Shown: positions 16,954-27,045 of the stretch, piece after piece | How positions within the stretch are numbered: position 1 is the first letter of the stretch | Layout: every line of letters begins with the position of its first letter | NCBI GenBank assembly: GCA_947464185.1 | Contig: CANHVY010000007.1 | Span: 32,911-96,910, forward strand | DNA: 64,000 bases | Reading direction: 5' to 3' | Source: Burkholderiales bacterium | GTDB lineage: Bacteria > Pseudomonadota > Gammaproteobacteria > Burkholderiales > Burkholderiaceae_C | Notes under the pieces: model-generated | Seen by the model: the letters and a program-made list of their open reading frames with translations, nothing else | The model's database searches: none | Told to the model about the DNA's origin: nothing | Position numbers and translations under genes: made by a program

Positions 16954-18941
16954 GCAGTCCGGCCCTGCGCCCGGCGCGCATCGACTTCTCGGGCGGCGTG
17001 CCCCGTTCGCTGGACCATGACGACATCTACCACCCGAAGGGGGGCGCCCAGGCGCAGGCCCGCCACGTCTTTCTGCAGGGCAACGGGTTGCCGCAGCGCT
17101 GGCAGGGCAGGCGGCAGTTCTGCATCCTGGAAACAGGCTTCGGCCTGGGTCACAACTTCCTGGCGACCTGGGCGGCCTGGCAGGCCGATCCCCAGCGCTG
17201 CGACGAACTGCATTACGTCTCGCTGGAACTCCACCCGCCTGGCCCTGAAGACTTGTTGCGGGCCCACGAGATCGCCAGGCAGGACCAGGATGCGCCAGCG
17301 GGCCACGAGCAAAGGTCCCGTGCGCTGGTGACAGCCTGGCCACCCCTGTTGAGCGGGCTGCATACGCTCGAGTTCACAGGCCACGCCACCTCCACGGACC
17401 GTGGCCTGGGGCGTGTATTCCTCACGCTGGCGTTCGGCGACGCCCGACACCTGCTGCCCAAGATCGTCGGCCGCTTCGACGCCTTCTATCTCGACGGCTT
17501 TGCGCCCAAAGCCAACCCGGAAATGTGGGACCCGTGGCTGCTGCGCGGGATGGCACGGCTGGCGGCGCCGGACGCCACGGCGGCCACCTGGAGCGTGGCC
17601 CAACCCGTGCGCGAGGGGCTGAAGGCGGCGGGCTTCGCCGTGGAGGGCGCACCCGGCTTTGGCGCCAAGCGCGACATGACCATGGCCCACTTCGCGTCCC
17701 TGGCCCCACGCCGTACGCCCGCCGGCCGTCCACAAGGGCCGTGGACCGGCGAGCGGCGCGCCGTGATCGTGGGTGCGGGGCTGGCAGGCGCACTGGCCGC
17801 CCAGGCCCTGGCGCAGCGGGGCTGGACTTGCACGGTGCTGGACCGTGCCAGCACGCCCGCCCAGGGCGCGTCCGGCAACCCGGCCGGGCTGTTCCACGGC
17901 GTGCTGCATCGCGAAGACGGTGTGCACGCCCGCCTGCACCGCCACGCCGCCCTGGCCGCCGCCGGGTACTACGGCCCGCTGATACGCAGCGGCACCGTGC
18001 CTGGCGGCCTTGACGGCCTGCTGGCCGTTCGAGGCGAAGGGTCAACGGCAGACGAAACAGACCGCCTGGAATCGCAAGGATTGCCGGGCTACGCCGAGGG
18101 CCAGACCCGAACTGAGGCAAGCCTGCTCGCCCAGGCCTCACTCAGCGGGCCAGCACTGCACTTCCTGCAAGGCGGCTGGGTGGACCCCGCCGCCATCGTC
18201 CGGCAGGCCCTGGCAAGCCCCGGCGTGCGCTTTCAGGGCAACGCACGGGTGAAGGCACTGCGGGCGCCCGTGAACGACGACCCCACCTGGAGCCTGCTGG
18301 ACGAAGCAGGCCGACAGCTCGCGCACGCGCCGTTGGTCGTGCTGGCCGCTGGCGGGGGTCTGCCGGTGCTGGCCCATGATGTGGGCCGTGACCTGTCAGC
18401 GCTGGGCCCTCAGGAAGTGACCCGAGGCCAGTTGACCTGGTTCACCTGCAACTCGCCGCTGCGGCGCCCGGTGACCGGGCACGGTTATGCGGTAGCTCTG
18501 CCGGACGGCCGCCTGCTGTGCGGCGCCAGCCAGCAGCCGGTAGACGCACAAAACCAGACGGACCGACTGCGGCAGGAGGACCATTCGTGGAACCTCGCCC
18601 GGCTGCACACGCTCACGGGGCTCTTCCCCGCAGAAGGTTCGACGCTGGGCGGGCGGGCGTCGTGGCGTGTACAAACGCCCGACCGTCTGCCCCTGATCGG
18701 CCCGGCACCGCGGGCCGATCTCTCACCACCTGTTCGGCGGGATCAGCCCCGGTTCATCCCGAGACACCCTGGGCTGTTCATCATCGGAGCCTTGGGGTCC
18801 AGGGGGCTGATCTGGGCACCGCTGGCATCGCGCCTGCTGTGTGCCTGGCTGGACGCCACGCCCATGCCTTTGGAGGCCGATCTGCTGGACGCGCTGGACC
18901 CTTGCAGGTGGAGCGTGCGTCAGTCGCGCCGGGCAGCCTGA
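16929..18941 (+). CDS. mnmC: Bifunctional tRNA mnm5s2U34 methyltransferase / FAD oxidoreductase MnmC
   Basis: 670 residues from ATG 16929. TTG 16950, which overlaps the upstream stop as TTGA, is an alternative giving [16 protein letters not shown]. The N-terminal methyltransferase (MnmC2) has [18 protein letters not shown] and [16 protein letters not shown]. The C-terminal FAD part (MnmC1) begins at [20 protein letters not shown] and includes [12 protein letters not shown] and [17 protein letters not shown]. Together they convert cmnm5(s2)U to nm5 and then mnm5 at the wobble position of tRNAs. It overlaps the DUF3445 gene by up to 25 bases, so the two are co-translated. Confidence 0.94.
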   Translation: MVVSGAALSSPALRPARIDFSGGVPRSLDHDDIYHPKGGAQAQARHVFLQGNGLPQRWQGRRQFCILETGFGLGHNFLATWAAWQADPQRCDELHYVSLELHPPGPEDLLRAHEIARQDQDAPAGHEQRSRALVTAWPPLLSGLHTLEFTGHATSTDRGLGRVFLTLAFGDARHLLPKIVGRFDAFYLDGFAPKANPEMWDPWLLRGMARLAAPDATAATWSVAQPVREGLKAAGFAVEGAPGFGAKRDMTMAHFASLAPRRTPAGRPQGPWTGERRAVIVGAGLAGALAAQALAQRGWTCTVLDRASTPAQGASGNPAGLFHGVLHREDGVHARLHRHAALAAAGYYGPLIRSGTVPGGLDGLLAVRGEGSTADETDRLESQGLPGYAEGQTRTEASLLAQASLSGPALHFLQGGWVDPAAIVRQALASPGVRFQGNARVKALRAPVNDDPTWSLLDEAGRQLAHAPLVVLAAGGGLPVLAHDVGRDLSALGPQEVTRGQLTWFTCNSPLRRPVTGHGYAVALPDGRLLCGASQQPVDAQNQTDRLRQEDHSWNLARLHTLTGLFPAEGSTLGGRASWRVQTPDRLPLIGPAPRADLSPPVRRDQPRFIPRHPGLFIIGALGSRGLIWAPLASRLLCAWLDATPMPLEADLLDALDPCRWSVRQSRRAA

Positions 18942-18959
18942 ACGAAGGGGCAGGTCAGC

Positions 18960-18991
18960 AAAAAAGGCCCTTGAGCGAACTCGTCCAGGGC
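18960..18991 (-). terminator. Intrinsic terminator after the small [10 protein letters not shown] gene
   Basis: On the minus strand GCCCT pairs with AGGGC around an inner GAG-TTCG-CTC hairpin and is followed by C and six T. It lies 13 bases past the stop at 19004. The convergent mnmC gene ends at 18941. Confidence 0.65.
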
Positions 18992-19003
18992 GCAGCAGCG
19001 GGC

Positions 19004-19240
19004 TCAGGCGGCGGGCGGCGCCGGGGCGGCCTGCGCTGGTGAACCAACCCCAACGGCTTCGCCTGCCGAGATTTCTGCAGCCGTTTCTGCGGTGGCGTCG
19101 CCTTCAGCCGCCGCGTCTTCGGCGTCGGGTCCAGCACCGTCCGCCTTGCCATGCGCCTTGCGCGCGGCCTTCTCTTCCTTCTTCTTTTTCTTCGCAAGTT
19201 CGCGCTGGCGCTTTTCGTAGGAATAGTTCGGTTTCGCCAC
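19004..19240 (-). CDS. Small conserved Lys-rich protein, unknown function
   Basis: 78 residues from GTG 19240, which has AGGA six bases upstream; longer readings lack support. The N-terminus [20 protein letters not shown] is a very basic, strongly recognisable start seen in short betaproteobacterial proteins. The rest is an Ala/Glu/Gly low-complexity tail. It is likely to be a small cytosolic, perhaps nucleic-acid-associated protein, but no function is known. It follows rpiA on the same strand in transcription-neighbour order, with 35 bases between, and ends at an intrinsic terminator. Confidence 0.72.
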   Translation of the reverse strand: MAKPNYSYEKRQRELAKKKKKEEKAARKAHGKADGAGPDAEDAAAEGDATAETAAEISAGEAVGVGSPAQAAPAPPAA

Positions 19241-19275
19241 GGCGGTCCTCGGGATGTGGGTGGTGGATGACCGTA

Positions 19276-19935
19276 TCAGAACACAAGCGTGCGCACGCCC
19301 GTGGCGGTGCCCAGCAGGCAGGTGTGCGCACGATGACGGGCGAAGATGCCCACCGTGACGACACCGGGCCACTGATTGACCTCCGACTCCATTGCCAGCG
19401 GATCCACGATGTGCAGGCCCTGCACATCCAGGATGGGGTGACCGTTGTCGGTCAGCACGCCCGGCCGCAGCGTCGCCTGTCCGCCCAGCGCTGCAAACCG
19501 CCGCGCCACCTGGGCCGCCGCCATCGGAATCACCTCCACGGGCAGCGGGAACCGACCGAGGACGTCCACCCGCTTGGACTCGTCAGCAATGCAGATGAAG
19601 CGTTCGGCCAGGTCCGCCACGATCTTCTCGCGTGTGAGGGCCGCTCCTCCGCCCTTGATCATGAAACCCCGACCGTCGATCTCGTCGGCACCGTCCACAT
19701 AGACCCCCAGGCGCTCCACCGTGCTGGCCTCCAGCACCGCAATGCCCAGCGCCTTGAGCCGCTGCGTGCTCTGCTCGGAGCTGCTGACCGCGCCGGCCAG
19801 CGGGATGCGGGCCTGCGCCAACGCATCGATGAACTTGTTGACCGTGGAACCGGTGCCCACGCCCACCACGGAGCCTGGGGTCACGTAAGCCACGGCTGCA
19901 CGGCCGACGGAGGCCTTGAGTTCGTCCTGGGTCAT
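19276..19935 (-). CDS. rpiA: Ribose-5-phosphate isomerase A
   Basis: 219 residues from the ATG at 19935. RpiA motifs are all present: [15 protein letters not shown] (phosphate loop), [17 protein letters not shown] (catalytic Asp/Lys region with TREKIVA) and the C-terminal [14 protein letters not shown]. It interconverts ribose 5-phosphate and ribulose 5-phosphate in the pentose phosphate pathway. The open frame reaches much further upstream only because it runs antisense through pyrD. It is divergent from pyrD with 60 bases between starts. Confidence 0.96.
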   Translation of the reverse strand: MTQDELKASVGRAAVAYVTPGSVVGVGTGSTVNKFIDALAQARIPLAGAVSSSEQSTQRLKALGIAVLEASTVERLGVYVDGADEIDGRGFMIKGGGAALTREKIVADLAERFICIADESKRVDVLGRFPLPVEVIPMAAAQVARRFAALGGQATLRPGVLTDNGHPILDVQGLHIVDPLAMESEVNQWPGVVTVGIFARHRAHTCLLGTATGVRTLVF

Positions 19936-19995
19936 GGGTACAGAAGCTCGGAGCGGCTGAGCCGGCAAAGCGTGGTTTGCGAGAATCGAAAGATT

Positions 19996-21036
19996 ATGGC
20001 CTTGCTCCCCTACGCGCTGACCCGCCCCTTCCTTTTCGGGCTGGACCCGGAACAGGCCCACGACCTGACGCTGGTCGCCATCGCCGCCTTGCAGAACACA
20101 CCGGCGCAGTGCCTGTGGCAGCAGGCCCGCGTGAGTGATCCCGTCACCGTGGCCGGCCTGCGCTTTCCCAACCGCCTGGGCCTGGCCGCGGGGCTGGACA
20201 AGAACGGGCGCTGCATCGACGGCCTGGGCGCGCTGGGCTTTGGCTTCATCGAGGTGGGCACGGTCACGCCCCTGGCCCAGAGCGGCAACCCCAAGCCGCG
20301 CATCTTCCGCCTGGTGGAACACCGGGCGCTGATCAACCGCCTGGGTTTCAACAACGAGGGCCTGGCCGCCTTCATCGCCAACGTGCGGCGCAGCCGCAGC
20401 TTTCGCGCGGCGGGCGGCATCCTGGGCCTGAACATCGGCAAGAACGCGGCCACGCCCATCGAGCGGGCCACCGACGATTACCTCACCTGCCTGGATGGCG
20501 TGTACCCGCACGCCGATTACGTCACGGTCAACATCTCCAGCCCCAACACCCAGAATCTGCGCTCGCTGCAAAGTGACGAAGCCCTGGACTCCCTGCTGGG
20601 CGCGTTGCAGGCACGGCGCGAGGCCTTGTGCCAGACACACGGCCGGCAGGTACCCCTGTTTCTGAAGATCGCGCCGGATCTGGACGAGGCGCAGGTCCAG
20701 GTCATTGCCGCGACGCTGCAGCGCCATGGGATCGACGGCGTGATCGCCACCAACACCACGCTGGCGCGTGAGGCGGTGGCCGGCCACACCCACGCGGGCG
20801 AGGCCGGCGGCCTGTCGGGTGCGCCCGTCCTGGAAGCGAGCAATCGCGTGATCCGCACCCTGCGCCAGGCGCTGGGCGCGGGCTACCCCATCATTGGCGT
20901 GGGCGGCGTGATGTCCGGCGCCGACGCCCGCGCCAAGCTCGGGGCGGGTGCGGATCTGGTGCAGATCTACACCGGGTTCATCTATGGCGGCCCGCCCCTG
21001 GTGACCGAGGCGGCTCGGGCGATGGCCGCTGCCTGA
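19996..21036 (+). CDS. pyrD: Dihydroorotate dehydrogenase (quinone), class 2
   Basis: 346 residues. The N-terminal helical extension [23 protein letters not shown] is the quinone/membrane-binding part of class 2 enzymes. The FMN barrel has [35 protein letters not shown], the catalytic-Ser motif [12 protein letters not shown] and [20 protein letters not shown]. It makes orotate in pyrimidine synthesis and passes electrons to ubiquinone. The next gene starts 15 bases later and may share its transcript. Confidence 0.96.
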   Translation: MALLPYALTRPFLFGLDPEQAHDLTLVAIAALQNTPAQCLWQQARVSDPVTVAGLRFPNRLGLAAGLDKNGRCIDGLGALGFGFIEVGTVTPLAQSGNPKPRIFRLVEHRALINRLGFNNEGLAAFIANVRRSRSFRAAGGILGLNIGKNAATPIERATDDYLTCLDGVYPHADYVTVNISSPNTQNLRSLQSDEALDSLLGALQARREALCQTHGRQVPLFLKIAPDLDEAQVQVIAATLQRHGIDGVIATNTTLAREAVAGHTHAGEAGGLSGAPVLEASNRVIRTLRQALGAGYPIIGVGGVMSGADARAKLGAGADLVQIYTGFIYGGPPLVTEAARAMAAA

Positions 21037-21051
21037 AGCCGAGGTCTGCCG

Positions 21052-22749
21052 ATGCAAGCCCACCTGCTGGCCCAGGTTCTGCAACTGGCGGAGTCCGAGC
21101 GCGCCGCAGGCCGCCCCAGCCAGGCAGAGGACCTGTGCCGCCGGCTGCTGGACGAGATGCCGGATTGCGCCGACGCCTGGAACTTGATGGCCCTGCTCTA
21201 TGCCGACGCCGGGCGCGATCTGCAGGCAGCGGCCTGCCTGGAGCGCGCCATGCAGGCCGCGCCCCGTCATCCCGGTTACCCCGCCAACCTGGGCGAACTG
21301 ATGCGCCGCGCCGGCCTGCCCGAACGGGCCGTGGAACTGGGTACGCGGGCCGTGCAGTTGGACCCCCGTCACCTGGTGGCCCACCTCAACCTGGGCTTTG
21401 CGCTGCTCGACCTGGGCCGCGCTGAGCAGGCCCTGGCGCACTTCGCGGCGGTGACAGCCGCCCAGCCCAGCCAGCCCCAGGCCTGGTTCGGCACCGGCCG
21501 GGCCCACCTGATGCTGCAGCGCATCGCACCGGCCTGCGAGGCGCTGGAGCATTGCCAACGCCTGGCGCCGGGTGATCCCGAGGGCCGGCTGGCCTTGGCG
21601 CAGGCGCGTCGCCTGCTGGGTGACCGCGCCGCAGCGCAAGAGCATCTGCAGGTGGCCGCGCGCGCACTGCCCGGCCACCCGGGCGTCGTGGCCCTCCAAG
21701 CCGACCTGCTGCTGGAAGCGGGCCGACTGGATGCCGCGGAGCAACTGGTACGCGCCCACGTGGTGCCAGGCCAGCCGGCGGCTCCTGGCCTGCTCTACCG
21801 CCTCTCGCTGTGCCGCCTGAGCCGGGGGGACTACCGCGACGGCTTTGCGCTGTATGAGTCACGGCTGAGCCTGGGGCCGGCCGATGTCTCCAACCGCATC
21901 CGCCAGCCTGTGCTGCCCATGCCGCTGTGGCAGGGGCAGGGCCTGCGCGGCAAGAGGGTGCTGGTGCTGACCGAACAAGGCTATGGAGACCACATCCAGT
22001 TCTGCCGCTTCGTGCCGCGCTTGGCTGCCCTTGGAGCCGAGGTGGTGATGGGCGTGGCGCCGCCGCTGGAAGGCCTGATGCGCTCCCTGCCTGGATGCTC
22101 CCAAGTGCTGACGCAACTGGACGACACGCGCAATGCCGGCTGCGACTACTGGGTGTTCGTGGGCAGCCTGGCGCAGCGTCTGCAGATCGACCGCGCGCAG
22201 TTGGAGACCGGCGGCCCCTACCTGCGGGCACGAGAGGACCTGAGGGCGGGCTGGCGCGAGTTGCTGAACCGGCGCGTGGCGCCGAAGGGCAGCGCCAAGC
22301 GCGTCGGCCTGGTCTGGGGCGGCAGGCCGGAGAACGAGTACGAGCGGCGGCGCGCCCTGCCCTTCGAGGCCCTGTTGCCCCTGGGCCAGGTGGATGGCCT
22401 GCGCCTGGTCAGCCTGCAGATGGGGCCGCGCGCACAGGACCCCGTTCGCCACCCCGGCGTGTTACCCATCGAAGTGCTGACGCCCCAGGAGCTGGGCACC
22501 TTCGAGGACACGGCCGCGCTGATGGCCGAGCTGGACGCCGTGGTCACCATCGACACCGCGTTCTCGCACCTGGCGGGCGCGCTGGGCGTGCCCACCCTGC
22601 TGCTCTTGCCCGAGGCCCCGGACTGGCGCTGGTGGCTGCAGCCTGAGACCTCCCCCTGGTACCCGTCGGTACGGCTGTTCCGCCAGGCCAGCGCCCCCCG
22701 CTGGGACGACGCGGTGGGCCGGGTGGCACGCGCGCTCAGTCGCCTCTGA
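21052..22749 (+). CDS. TPR protein with a C-terminal GT-B (GT9-like) glycosyltransferase domain
   Basis: 565 residues. Residues about 1-240 are a run of TPR-like helical pairs ([34 protein letters not shown] units). The C-terminal half has a GT-B signature: [37 protein letters not shown] and the donor-site-like [23 protein letters not shown], reminiscent of GT9 heptosyltransferases. Proteins of this build may glycosylate proteins or cell-surface sugars, but no acceptor can be named. It lies 15 bases after pyrD, and its last 14 bases overlap the end of the convergent ggt gene. Confidence 0.75.
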   Translation: MQAHLLAQVLQLAESERAAGRPSQAEDLCRRLLDEMPDCADAWNLMALLYADAGRDLQAAACLERAMQAAPRHPGYPANLGELMRRAGLPERAVELGTRAVQLDPRHLVAHLNLGFALLDLGRAEQALAHFAAVTAAQPSQPQAWFGTGRAHLMLQRIAPACEALEHCQRLAPGDPEGRLALAQARRLLGDRAAAQEHLQVAARALPGHPGVVALQADLLLEAGRLDAAEQLVRAHVVPGQPAAPGLLYRLSLCRLSRGDYRDGFALYESRLSLGPADVSNRIRQPVLPMPLWQGQGLRGKRVLVLTEQGYGDHIQFCRFVPRLAALGAEVVMGVAPPLEGLMRSLPGCSQVLTQLDDTRNAGCDYWVFVGSLAQRLQIDRAQLETGGPYLRAREDLRAGWRELLNRRVAPKGSAKRVGLVWGGRPENEYERRRALPFEALLPLGQVDGLRLVSLQMGPRAQDPVRHPGVLPIEVLTPQELGTFEDTAALMAELDAVVTIDTAFSHLAGALGVPTLLLLPEAPDWRWWLQPETSPWYPSVRLFRQASAPRWDDAVGRVARALSRL

Positions 22750-24604
22750 CCACGCCCTCGCGCCGGGGGTCGGCGCCGCCGAACCATCCGCCGCCCCGAC
22801 GCTGGATGGCCTGCAGGCCGCTGGTCATGTCGATCTCCTGCACCGCATGGCCGCGAGCCTTGAGCGCCTCCAAGGTGGCGGCGTCGAAGCGGCCCTTCTC
22901 CAGCACGGTGGGGCCGTTGAAGCTGCCGAAGTTGGGCAGGTCGATGGCGCGCTGGGCGTCCAGGCCGAAGACCAGCGTGCCCAGCAGCGTCTTGGCGGTG
23001 AAGTGGATGATGGCCGCGCCACCGGGCGAACCCAGGCTCATCAGCAGCCGGCCATCGCGGCGGTCGAACACCAGCGTCGGGCTCATGCTGGAGCGCGGGC
23101 GCTTGCCAGACTCCACCCGGTTGGCAATGGGCTGGCCTTGCGCATCTGCTGGGGCGAAGGAGAAGTCGGTCAGCTGGTTGTTGAGCAGGAAGCCTCCGGG
23201 AAGACCCGTGCCGCCATCGGAGAGGATGCGCGAGCCCCACGCGGCCTCGATGGTGGTGGTCATGGCCAATGCGCGGCCCTCACTGTCCACGATGCTGAGG
23301 TGACTGGTGCCGAACTCGGGCTGGTGAGGCTGCGAAGCATGCGACAAGCGCTCCACCCCCGGGGGGCGGCCCGGCTGCGCCGTCTTCATGCTCTGCGCGC
23401 CAATCAGCGACGACCTGGCCTGCAGATAGGCCGGGGCGAGCAGCGAGGTCCAACGGCCGCCTGGCGCAGCAACGAATGCCGGATCGGCCACGTACTGGGC
23501 ACGGTCAGCAAAGGCCAGGCGCGCGGCCTCGGTGTAACGATGCAGGAACGGGGCGCTGGCGGGGCCGTCAGCCGCGCCTGTGCCACCCGCACCTGCCGGC
23601 CCAACTGGCGCTGCTGCGCCTGCCCCAGGGGCCTCGGGCCCCAGCGCGTCCAGCATGCCCAGGATCTGCATCACGGCCAGATGCCCGGATGATGGTGGCG
23701 GAAAGCCGCAGACGCGGTAGGCCCGCCAGTCGGTGCAGATAGGCCCTCGGGCCAGCGGGCGGTAGTCCGCCAGATCTGCCGTGCTCAGGAGCCCCGGGTT
23801 GGCAGGGTGCTGGCGCACGCGGCGCACCATGTCGTCGGCCATAGGCCCGGTGTGCAGCGCCGCGCTGCCCTCGGCCGCCAGACGCTTGAGCACCTGGGCC
23901 AAGGCCGGGTTGCGCAGGCGATGGCCCACCGGGTGCGGCTGGCCGTCGGCGCCATAGAAGTAATCTGCAGCATTGGGCGTTGCCTTCAGCGCCTGTTCGG
24001 CCCGCAGCTGGGTGTGCAGCCGCGGGCTCACGGGAAACCCTTCTTCCGCCAATTGAATGGCGGGATCGAAGAGGCGCCCCCAGGGCAGCTTGCCGTGCAC
24101 GCGGTGGGCCTGCTCCAGCATGGGGACCACGCCAGGCACCCCCACCGAACGGCCGCCCACCACGGCCTGTGGGAAAGGCATGGGCTTGCCGTCGGGCAAC
24201 AGAAACAGGCGTTCATCAGCTGCCGCAGGCGCGGTCTCGCGACCGTCCCACGCCTGAACAGCTTTTCCATCCCAATGCATCAGGAAAGCACCACCGCCAA
24301 TGCCGCTGGACTGGGGCTCCACGAGCGTGAGCACCATCTGGACGGCGATGGCGGCGTCCAGCGCGCTGCCGCCAGCCTTGAGCAGCTGGTAGCCCGCATC
24401 GGTGGCCAGCGGGTTGGCCGCCGCCACCATGAAGCGCTGGGCCGACCAGCCGGGCTTGGAACTGAGGCCGGAAGAAACCTCCGGCATGGGGGGAATGGCT
24501 GGCGTGACGGCAGAGGGTGGTGCAGCACAGCCCCCCAAACCCAGCAGCAGAACGGAACAAGCGAAAAGGGCCGCTCTCGCGGCCCTGACGGCAGTCTTCA
24601 ACAT
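22736..24604 (-). CDS. ggt: Gamma-glutamyltransferase, lipoprotein form
   Basis: 622 residues. The N-terminal signal ends in a lipobox LLGLGGC (Cys26), so it is predicted to be a lipid-anchored periplasmic enzyme. The precursor has the autocleavage/nucleophile site PEFGTSHLSIVD with Thr433, the large-subunit motif EPQSSGIGGGAFLMHWDG with RETAP, and the oxyanion-side GSRILSDGGTGLPGGFLLNNQ. It hydrolyses or transfers the gamma-glutamyl group of glutathione. A Gly/Ala/Pro-rich insertion at about 322-352 is unusual. Its GGGAGG ribosome site lies inside a small hairpin (GCCTCCC/GGGAGGC, 24608-24622). Confidence 0.92.
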   Translation of the reverse strand: MLKTAVRAARAALFACSVLLLGLGGCAAPPSAVTPAIPPMPEVSSGLSSKPGWSAQRFMVAAANPLATDAGYQLLKAGGSALDAAIAVQMVLTLVEPQSSGIGGGAFLMHWDGKAVQAWDGRETAPAAADERLFLLPDGKPMPFPQAVVGGRSVGVPGVVPMLEQAHRVHGKLPWGRLFDPAIQLAEEGFPVSPRLHTQLRAEQALKATPNAADYFYGADGQPHPVGHRLRNPALAQVLKRLAAEGSAALHTGPMADDMVRRVRQHPANPGLLSTADLADYRPLARGPICTDWRAYRVCGFPPPSSGHLAVMQILGMLDALGPEAPGAGAAAPVGPAGAGGTGAADGPASAPFLHRYTEAARLAFADRAQYVADPAFVAAPGGRWTSLLAPAYLQARSSLIGAQSMKTAQPGRPPGVERLSHASQPHQPEFGTSHLSIVDSEGRALAMTTTIEAAWGSRILSDGGTGLPGGFLLNNQLTDFSFAPADAQGQPIANRVESGKRPRSSMSPTLVFDRRDGRLLMSLGSPGGAAIIHFTAKTLLGTLVFGLDAQRAIDLPNFGSFNGPTVLEKGRFDAATLEALKARGHAVQEIDMTSGLQAIQRRGGGWFGGADPRREGVVRGD

Positions 24605-24628
24605 GCGGCCTCCCAGGGAGGCGCCAGC

Positions 24629-25267
24629 TTACTGCAGCAGCACACCCGTCTTGGACTGGAGTTCCTCGCGCGTCACGCCCGGCGCGATCTCCACCACCTT
24701 CAGGCCATGCGGCGTGACGTCCAGCACGGCCAGGTCGGTGATGATGCGGTCCACCACGCCCACGCCCGTGAGCGGCAGCGTGCACTGCGGCAGGATCTTC
24801 AGATCAATGGTGCCGTCCTTCTTCTTGGCCACGTGCTCCATCAGCACCACCACGCTCTTGACGCCGGCCACCAGGTCCATGGCACCGCCCATGCCCTTGA
24901 CCATCTTGCCGGGGATCATCCAGTTGGCCAGGTCGCCCTTGGCGCTCACCTGCATGGCACCCAGGATGGACAGGTTGATCTTGCCGCCACGGATCATGGC
25001 AAAGCTGTCGTGGCTGCCGAAGATGCTGGAGCCGGCGATGGTGGTCACGGTCTGCTTGCCGGCGTTGATGAGGTCGGCGTCCACTTCATCTTCAGTGGGG
25101 AACGGGCCGATACCGAGCATGCCGTTCTCGCTTTGCAGCCAGACTTCGATGTCGGCCGGCACAAAGTTGGCCACCAGGGTCGGCAGGCCGATGCCCAGGT
25201 TCACATAGAAGCCGTCTTGCAACTCGCGAGCGGCGCGGGCCGCCATTTCGTCATGGGTCCAGGCCAT
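24629..25267 (-). CDS. scoB: 3-oxoacid (succinyl-CoA) CoA-transferase subunit B
   Basis: 212 residues. The family motif with the catalytic glutamate, [14 protein letters not shown], is intact, as is the N-terminal [17 protein letters not shown]. It forms a heterotetramer with subunit A to move CoA between succinyl-CoA and acetoacetate or a similar 3-oxoacid, feeding ketone-body or fatty-acid breakdown. It starts two bases after the stop of subunit A. Confidence 0.94.
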   Translation of the reverse strand: MAWTHDEMAARAARELQDGFYVNLGIGLPTLVANFVPADIEVWLQSENGMLGIGPFPTEDEVDADLINAGKQTVTTIAGSSIFGSHDSFAMIRGGKINLSILGAMQVSAKGDLANWMIPGKMVKGMGGAMDLVAGVKSVVVLMEHVAKKKDGTIDLKILPQCTLPLTGVGVVDRIITDLAVLDVTPHGLKVVEIAPGVTREELQSKTGVLLQ

Positions 25268-25269
25268 GG

Positions 25270-25977
25270 TCAGACTCCTTCCTTGGCGCGCACGGTGCGC
25301 TTTTCGATGCGCTTCTCAGCGGTGGCGTTGAGCACCAGGCGGTGCACGTAAATGCCGGGCAGGTGGATGGCGTCCGGGTCCAGCGCGCCGGTCTCGACGA
25401 TCTCCTCCACCTCCACCACGCTGATCTTGCCGGCCATGGCCACGGCGGGGTTGAAGTTGCGGGCCGTGCGGCGGTAGACCAGGTTGCCGGACTTGTCGGC
25501 CTTCCAGGCCTTGGAAAGCGAGACATCGGGCTGCAGCGCCCGCTCCATCACGTAGGTGTGGCCGTCGAACTCGCGCAACTCCTTGCCTTCGGCCACCTGG
25601 GTGCCCACGCCCGTGCGGGTGAAGAAGGCGGGAATGCCCGCGCCGCCGGCGCGCAGGCGCTCGGCCAGCGTGCCCTGGGGCGTGAACTCCAGCTCCAGTT
25701 CGCCCGCCAGGTACTGACGTTCGAACTCCTTGTTCTCGCCCACGTAGCTGGAGATCATCTTGCGGATCTGGCGCGTTTCCAGCAACTGGCCCAGGCCGAA
25801 GCCGTCCACGCCTGCGTTGTTGGAGATCACCGTCAAGTCCTTGGCGCCTGTGTCGCGCAGGGCGGCGATCAGGGCCTCGGGAATGCCGCACAGGCCGAAA
25901 CCACCCACGGCGAACAACTGCCCGTCGCGGACGATGCCTTCAAGCGCTTGGGCGGCGCTGGGAAAAATCTTGTTCAT
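25270..25977 (-). CDS. scoA: 3-oxoacid (succinyl-CoA) CoA-transferase subunit A
   Basis: 235 residues from the ATG at 25977 ([16 protein letters not shown]). The CoA-binding signature [17 protein letters not shown] is present, with [12 protein letters not shown] and the [20 protein letters not shown] segment. It forms the two-gene operon scoA-scoB. It is divergent from a thioesterase gene with 128 bases between starts, so both promoters must lie there. Confidence 0.95.
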   Translation of the reverse strand: MNKIFPSAAQALEGIVRDGQLFAVGGFGLCGIPEALIAALRDTGAKDLTVISNNAGVDGFGLGQLLETRQIRKMISSYVGENKEFERQYLAGELELEFTPQGTLAERLRAGGAGIPAFFTRTGVGTQVAEGKELREFDGHTYVMERALQPDVSLSKAWKADKSGNLVYRRTARNFNPAVAMAGKISVVEVEEIVETGALDPDAIHLPGIYVHRLVLNATAEKRIEKRTVRAKEGV

Positions 25978-26105
25978 GGTCGCTCTTGATGGAAGATGAC
26001 GGCCATGATTATCCCGCGCTGGCTTGGAGCCACCTGACGCGGGCCGACCCGCCACGGACTCGGAGACACTGCCGGCCTCCAAGAAAGACACCGAAAGACC
26101 CCGCC

Positions 26106-26531
26106 ATGACTTCCACCACACCCGATCTTGCGCAGTTGCTGCACACCACCCTGGGGCAGGTGGCCGCCCCCTGGATCGTCGCGTTGGGGCTGAAAGTGGT
26201 GCAGGCCGGGCCGCAGCAAACGGTGCTGGAACTGCCGGTGGGCGGGCACCTGGTGCATGGCGGCGGTGTGCTCTGCGGACAGGCGATGCTGGCCGCCGCC
26301 GACACCGCCATGGTGCTGGCGCTCACGGCCGCCGAGGGCGCTTTCCGGCCCATGACCACGGTGCAGCTGCAAACCAGTTTCCTGCGCCCCGTGCCGGCGG
26401 ACACCCCGTGGCTGCGCGTGGTGTGCACGGTGCTGCGCCGGGGCAAGACGCTGGCATTTGGCGAGATCGAGTTGTCAACACCCGACGGGCGGCTGGCGGC
26501 CCACGCCACCACCACCTACGCCCTGCTGTGA
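26106..26531 (+). CDS. PaaI-type hotdog thioesterase
   Basis: 141 residues of hotdog fold. The sequence [22 protein letters not shown] is the central helix with the conserved H-G-G and Asp position of PaaI-like acyl-CoA thioesterases, followed by [13 protein letters not shown]. The start is the ATG at 26106. It is divergent from scoAB and convergent with a second thioesterase of another subfamily. The acyl substrate is unknown. Confidence 0.82.
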   Translation: MTSTTPDLAQLLHTTLGQVAAPWIVALGLKVVQAGPQQTVLELPVGGHLVHGGGVLCGQAMLAAADTAMVLALTAAEGAFRPMTTVQLQTSFLRPVPADTPWLRVVCTVLRRGKTLAFGEIELSTPDGRLAAHATTTYALL

Positions 26532-26586
26532 AGGACCCGGGTCTTCCGCGCCGCGCGGCGGGTGAGCCGTCCGGGCGGGGCGAACC

Positions 26587-27009
26587 TCAGCTCACCAGTT
26601 CACGCAGCCAGTCCGGCAGCGGGGCCGACTTCTTGGCGGCGTAGTCCGACCACACCGTGGTGGCACCGCCTTCGGCATAGACCACGCCCGGCTCGTCGGT
26701 GCGCTCCAAGGTCAGGTAGGTATCGAAGCTGCTGCGTCCCGGGTTGCACACGTAGTGCTTGGCCAGGATGCTGCCCGGGAACTCCAGCTGCCGGATGAAG
26801 TTGCAGAAGGCGTTGACGATCAGCGGCCCCTGCCCTGCCCCCGGGCTGGCGGCGGCGCCCACGGCGTACAGCCACTCCAGGCGCACGATCTCGAAGTAGC
26901 GGAAGTAGATCGTGTTGTTGACATGGCCCATGGCATCCATGTCGCCCCAGCGGATGGGGATCACCATCTCGTGCGTGAGCTTCTTGTGCTCGGGCAGGGT
27001 GAATCGCAT
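26587..27009 (-). CDS. YbgC/FadM-type acyl-CoA thioesterase
   Basis: 140 residues of hotdog fold. The active-site motif RWGDMDAMGHVNNTIYFRYFE has the catalytic Asp and the following helix of 4-hydroxybenzoyl-CoA thioesterase-like enzymes. It probably hydrolyses acyl-CoAs in the cytosol. It follows the yceH-like gene by 36 bases on the same strand. Confidence 0.85.
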   Translation of the reverse strand: MRFTLPEHKKLTHEMVIPIRWGDMDAMGHVNNTIYFRYFEIVRLEWLYAVGAAASPGAGQGPLIVNAFCNFIRQLEFPGSILAKHYVCNPGRSSFDTYLTLERTDEPGVVYAEGGATTVWSDYAAKKSAPLPDWLRELVS

Positions 27010-27045
27010 GGCTCAGGTCCTCTTGAAGTCCTCAGGTCCGCAGGC

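Noticed and set aside
19936..21759. Long upstream extension of the rpiA frame (827 codons in total)
   Set aside because: The extension is antisense to pyrD and the TPR gene; only the last 219 residues are RpiA.
26532..26586. GGACCCGGGTC-type palindrome between the two convergent thioesterase genes
   Set aside because: Its arms are short and offset by a bulge, it has no usable loop, and no T-run follows; not called as a terminator.
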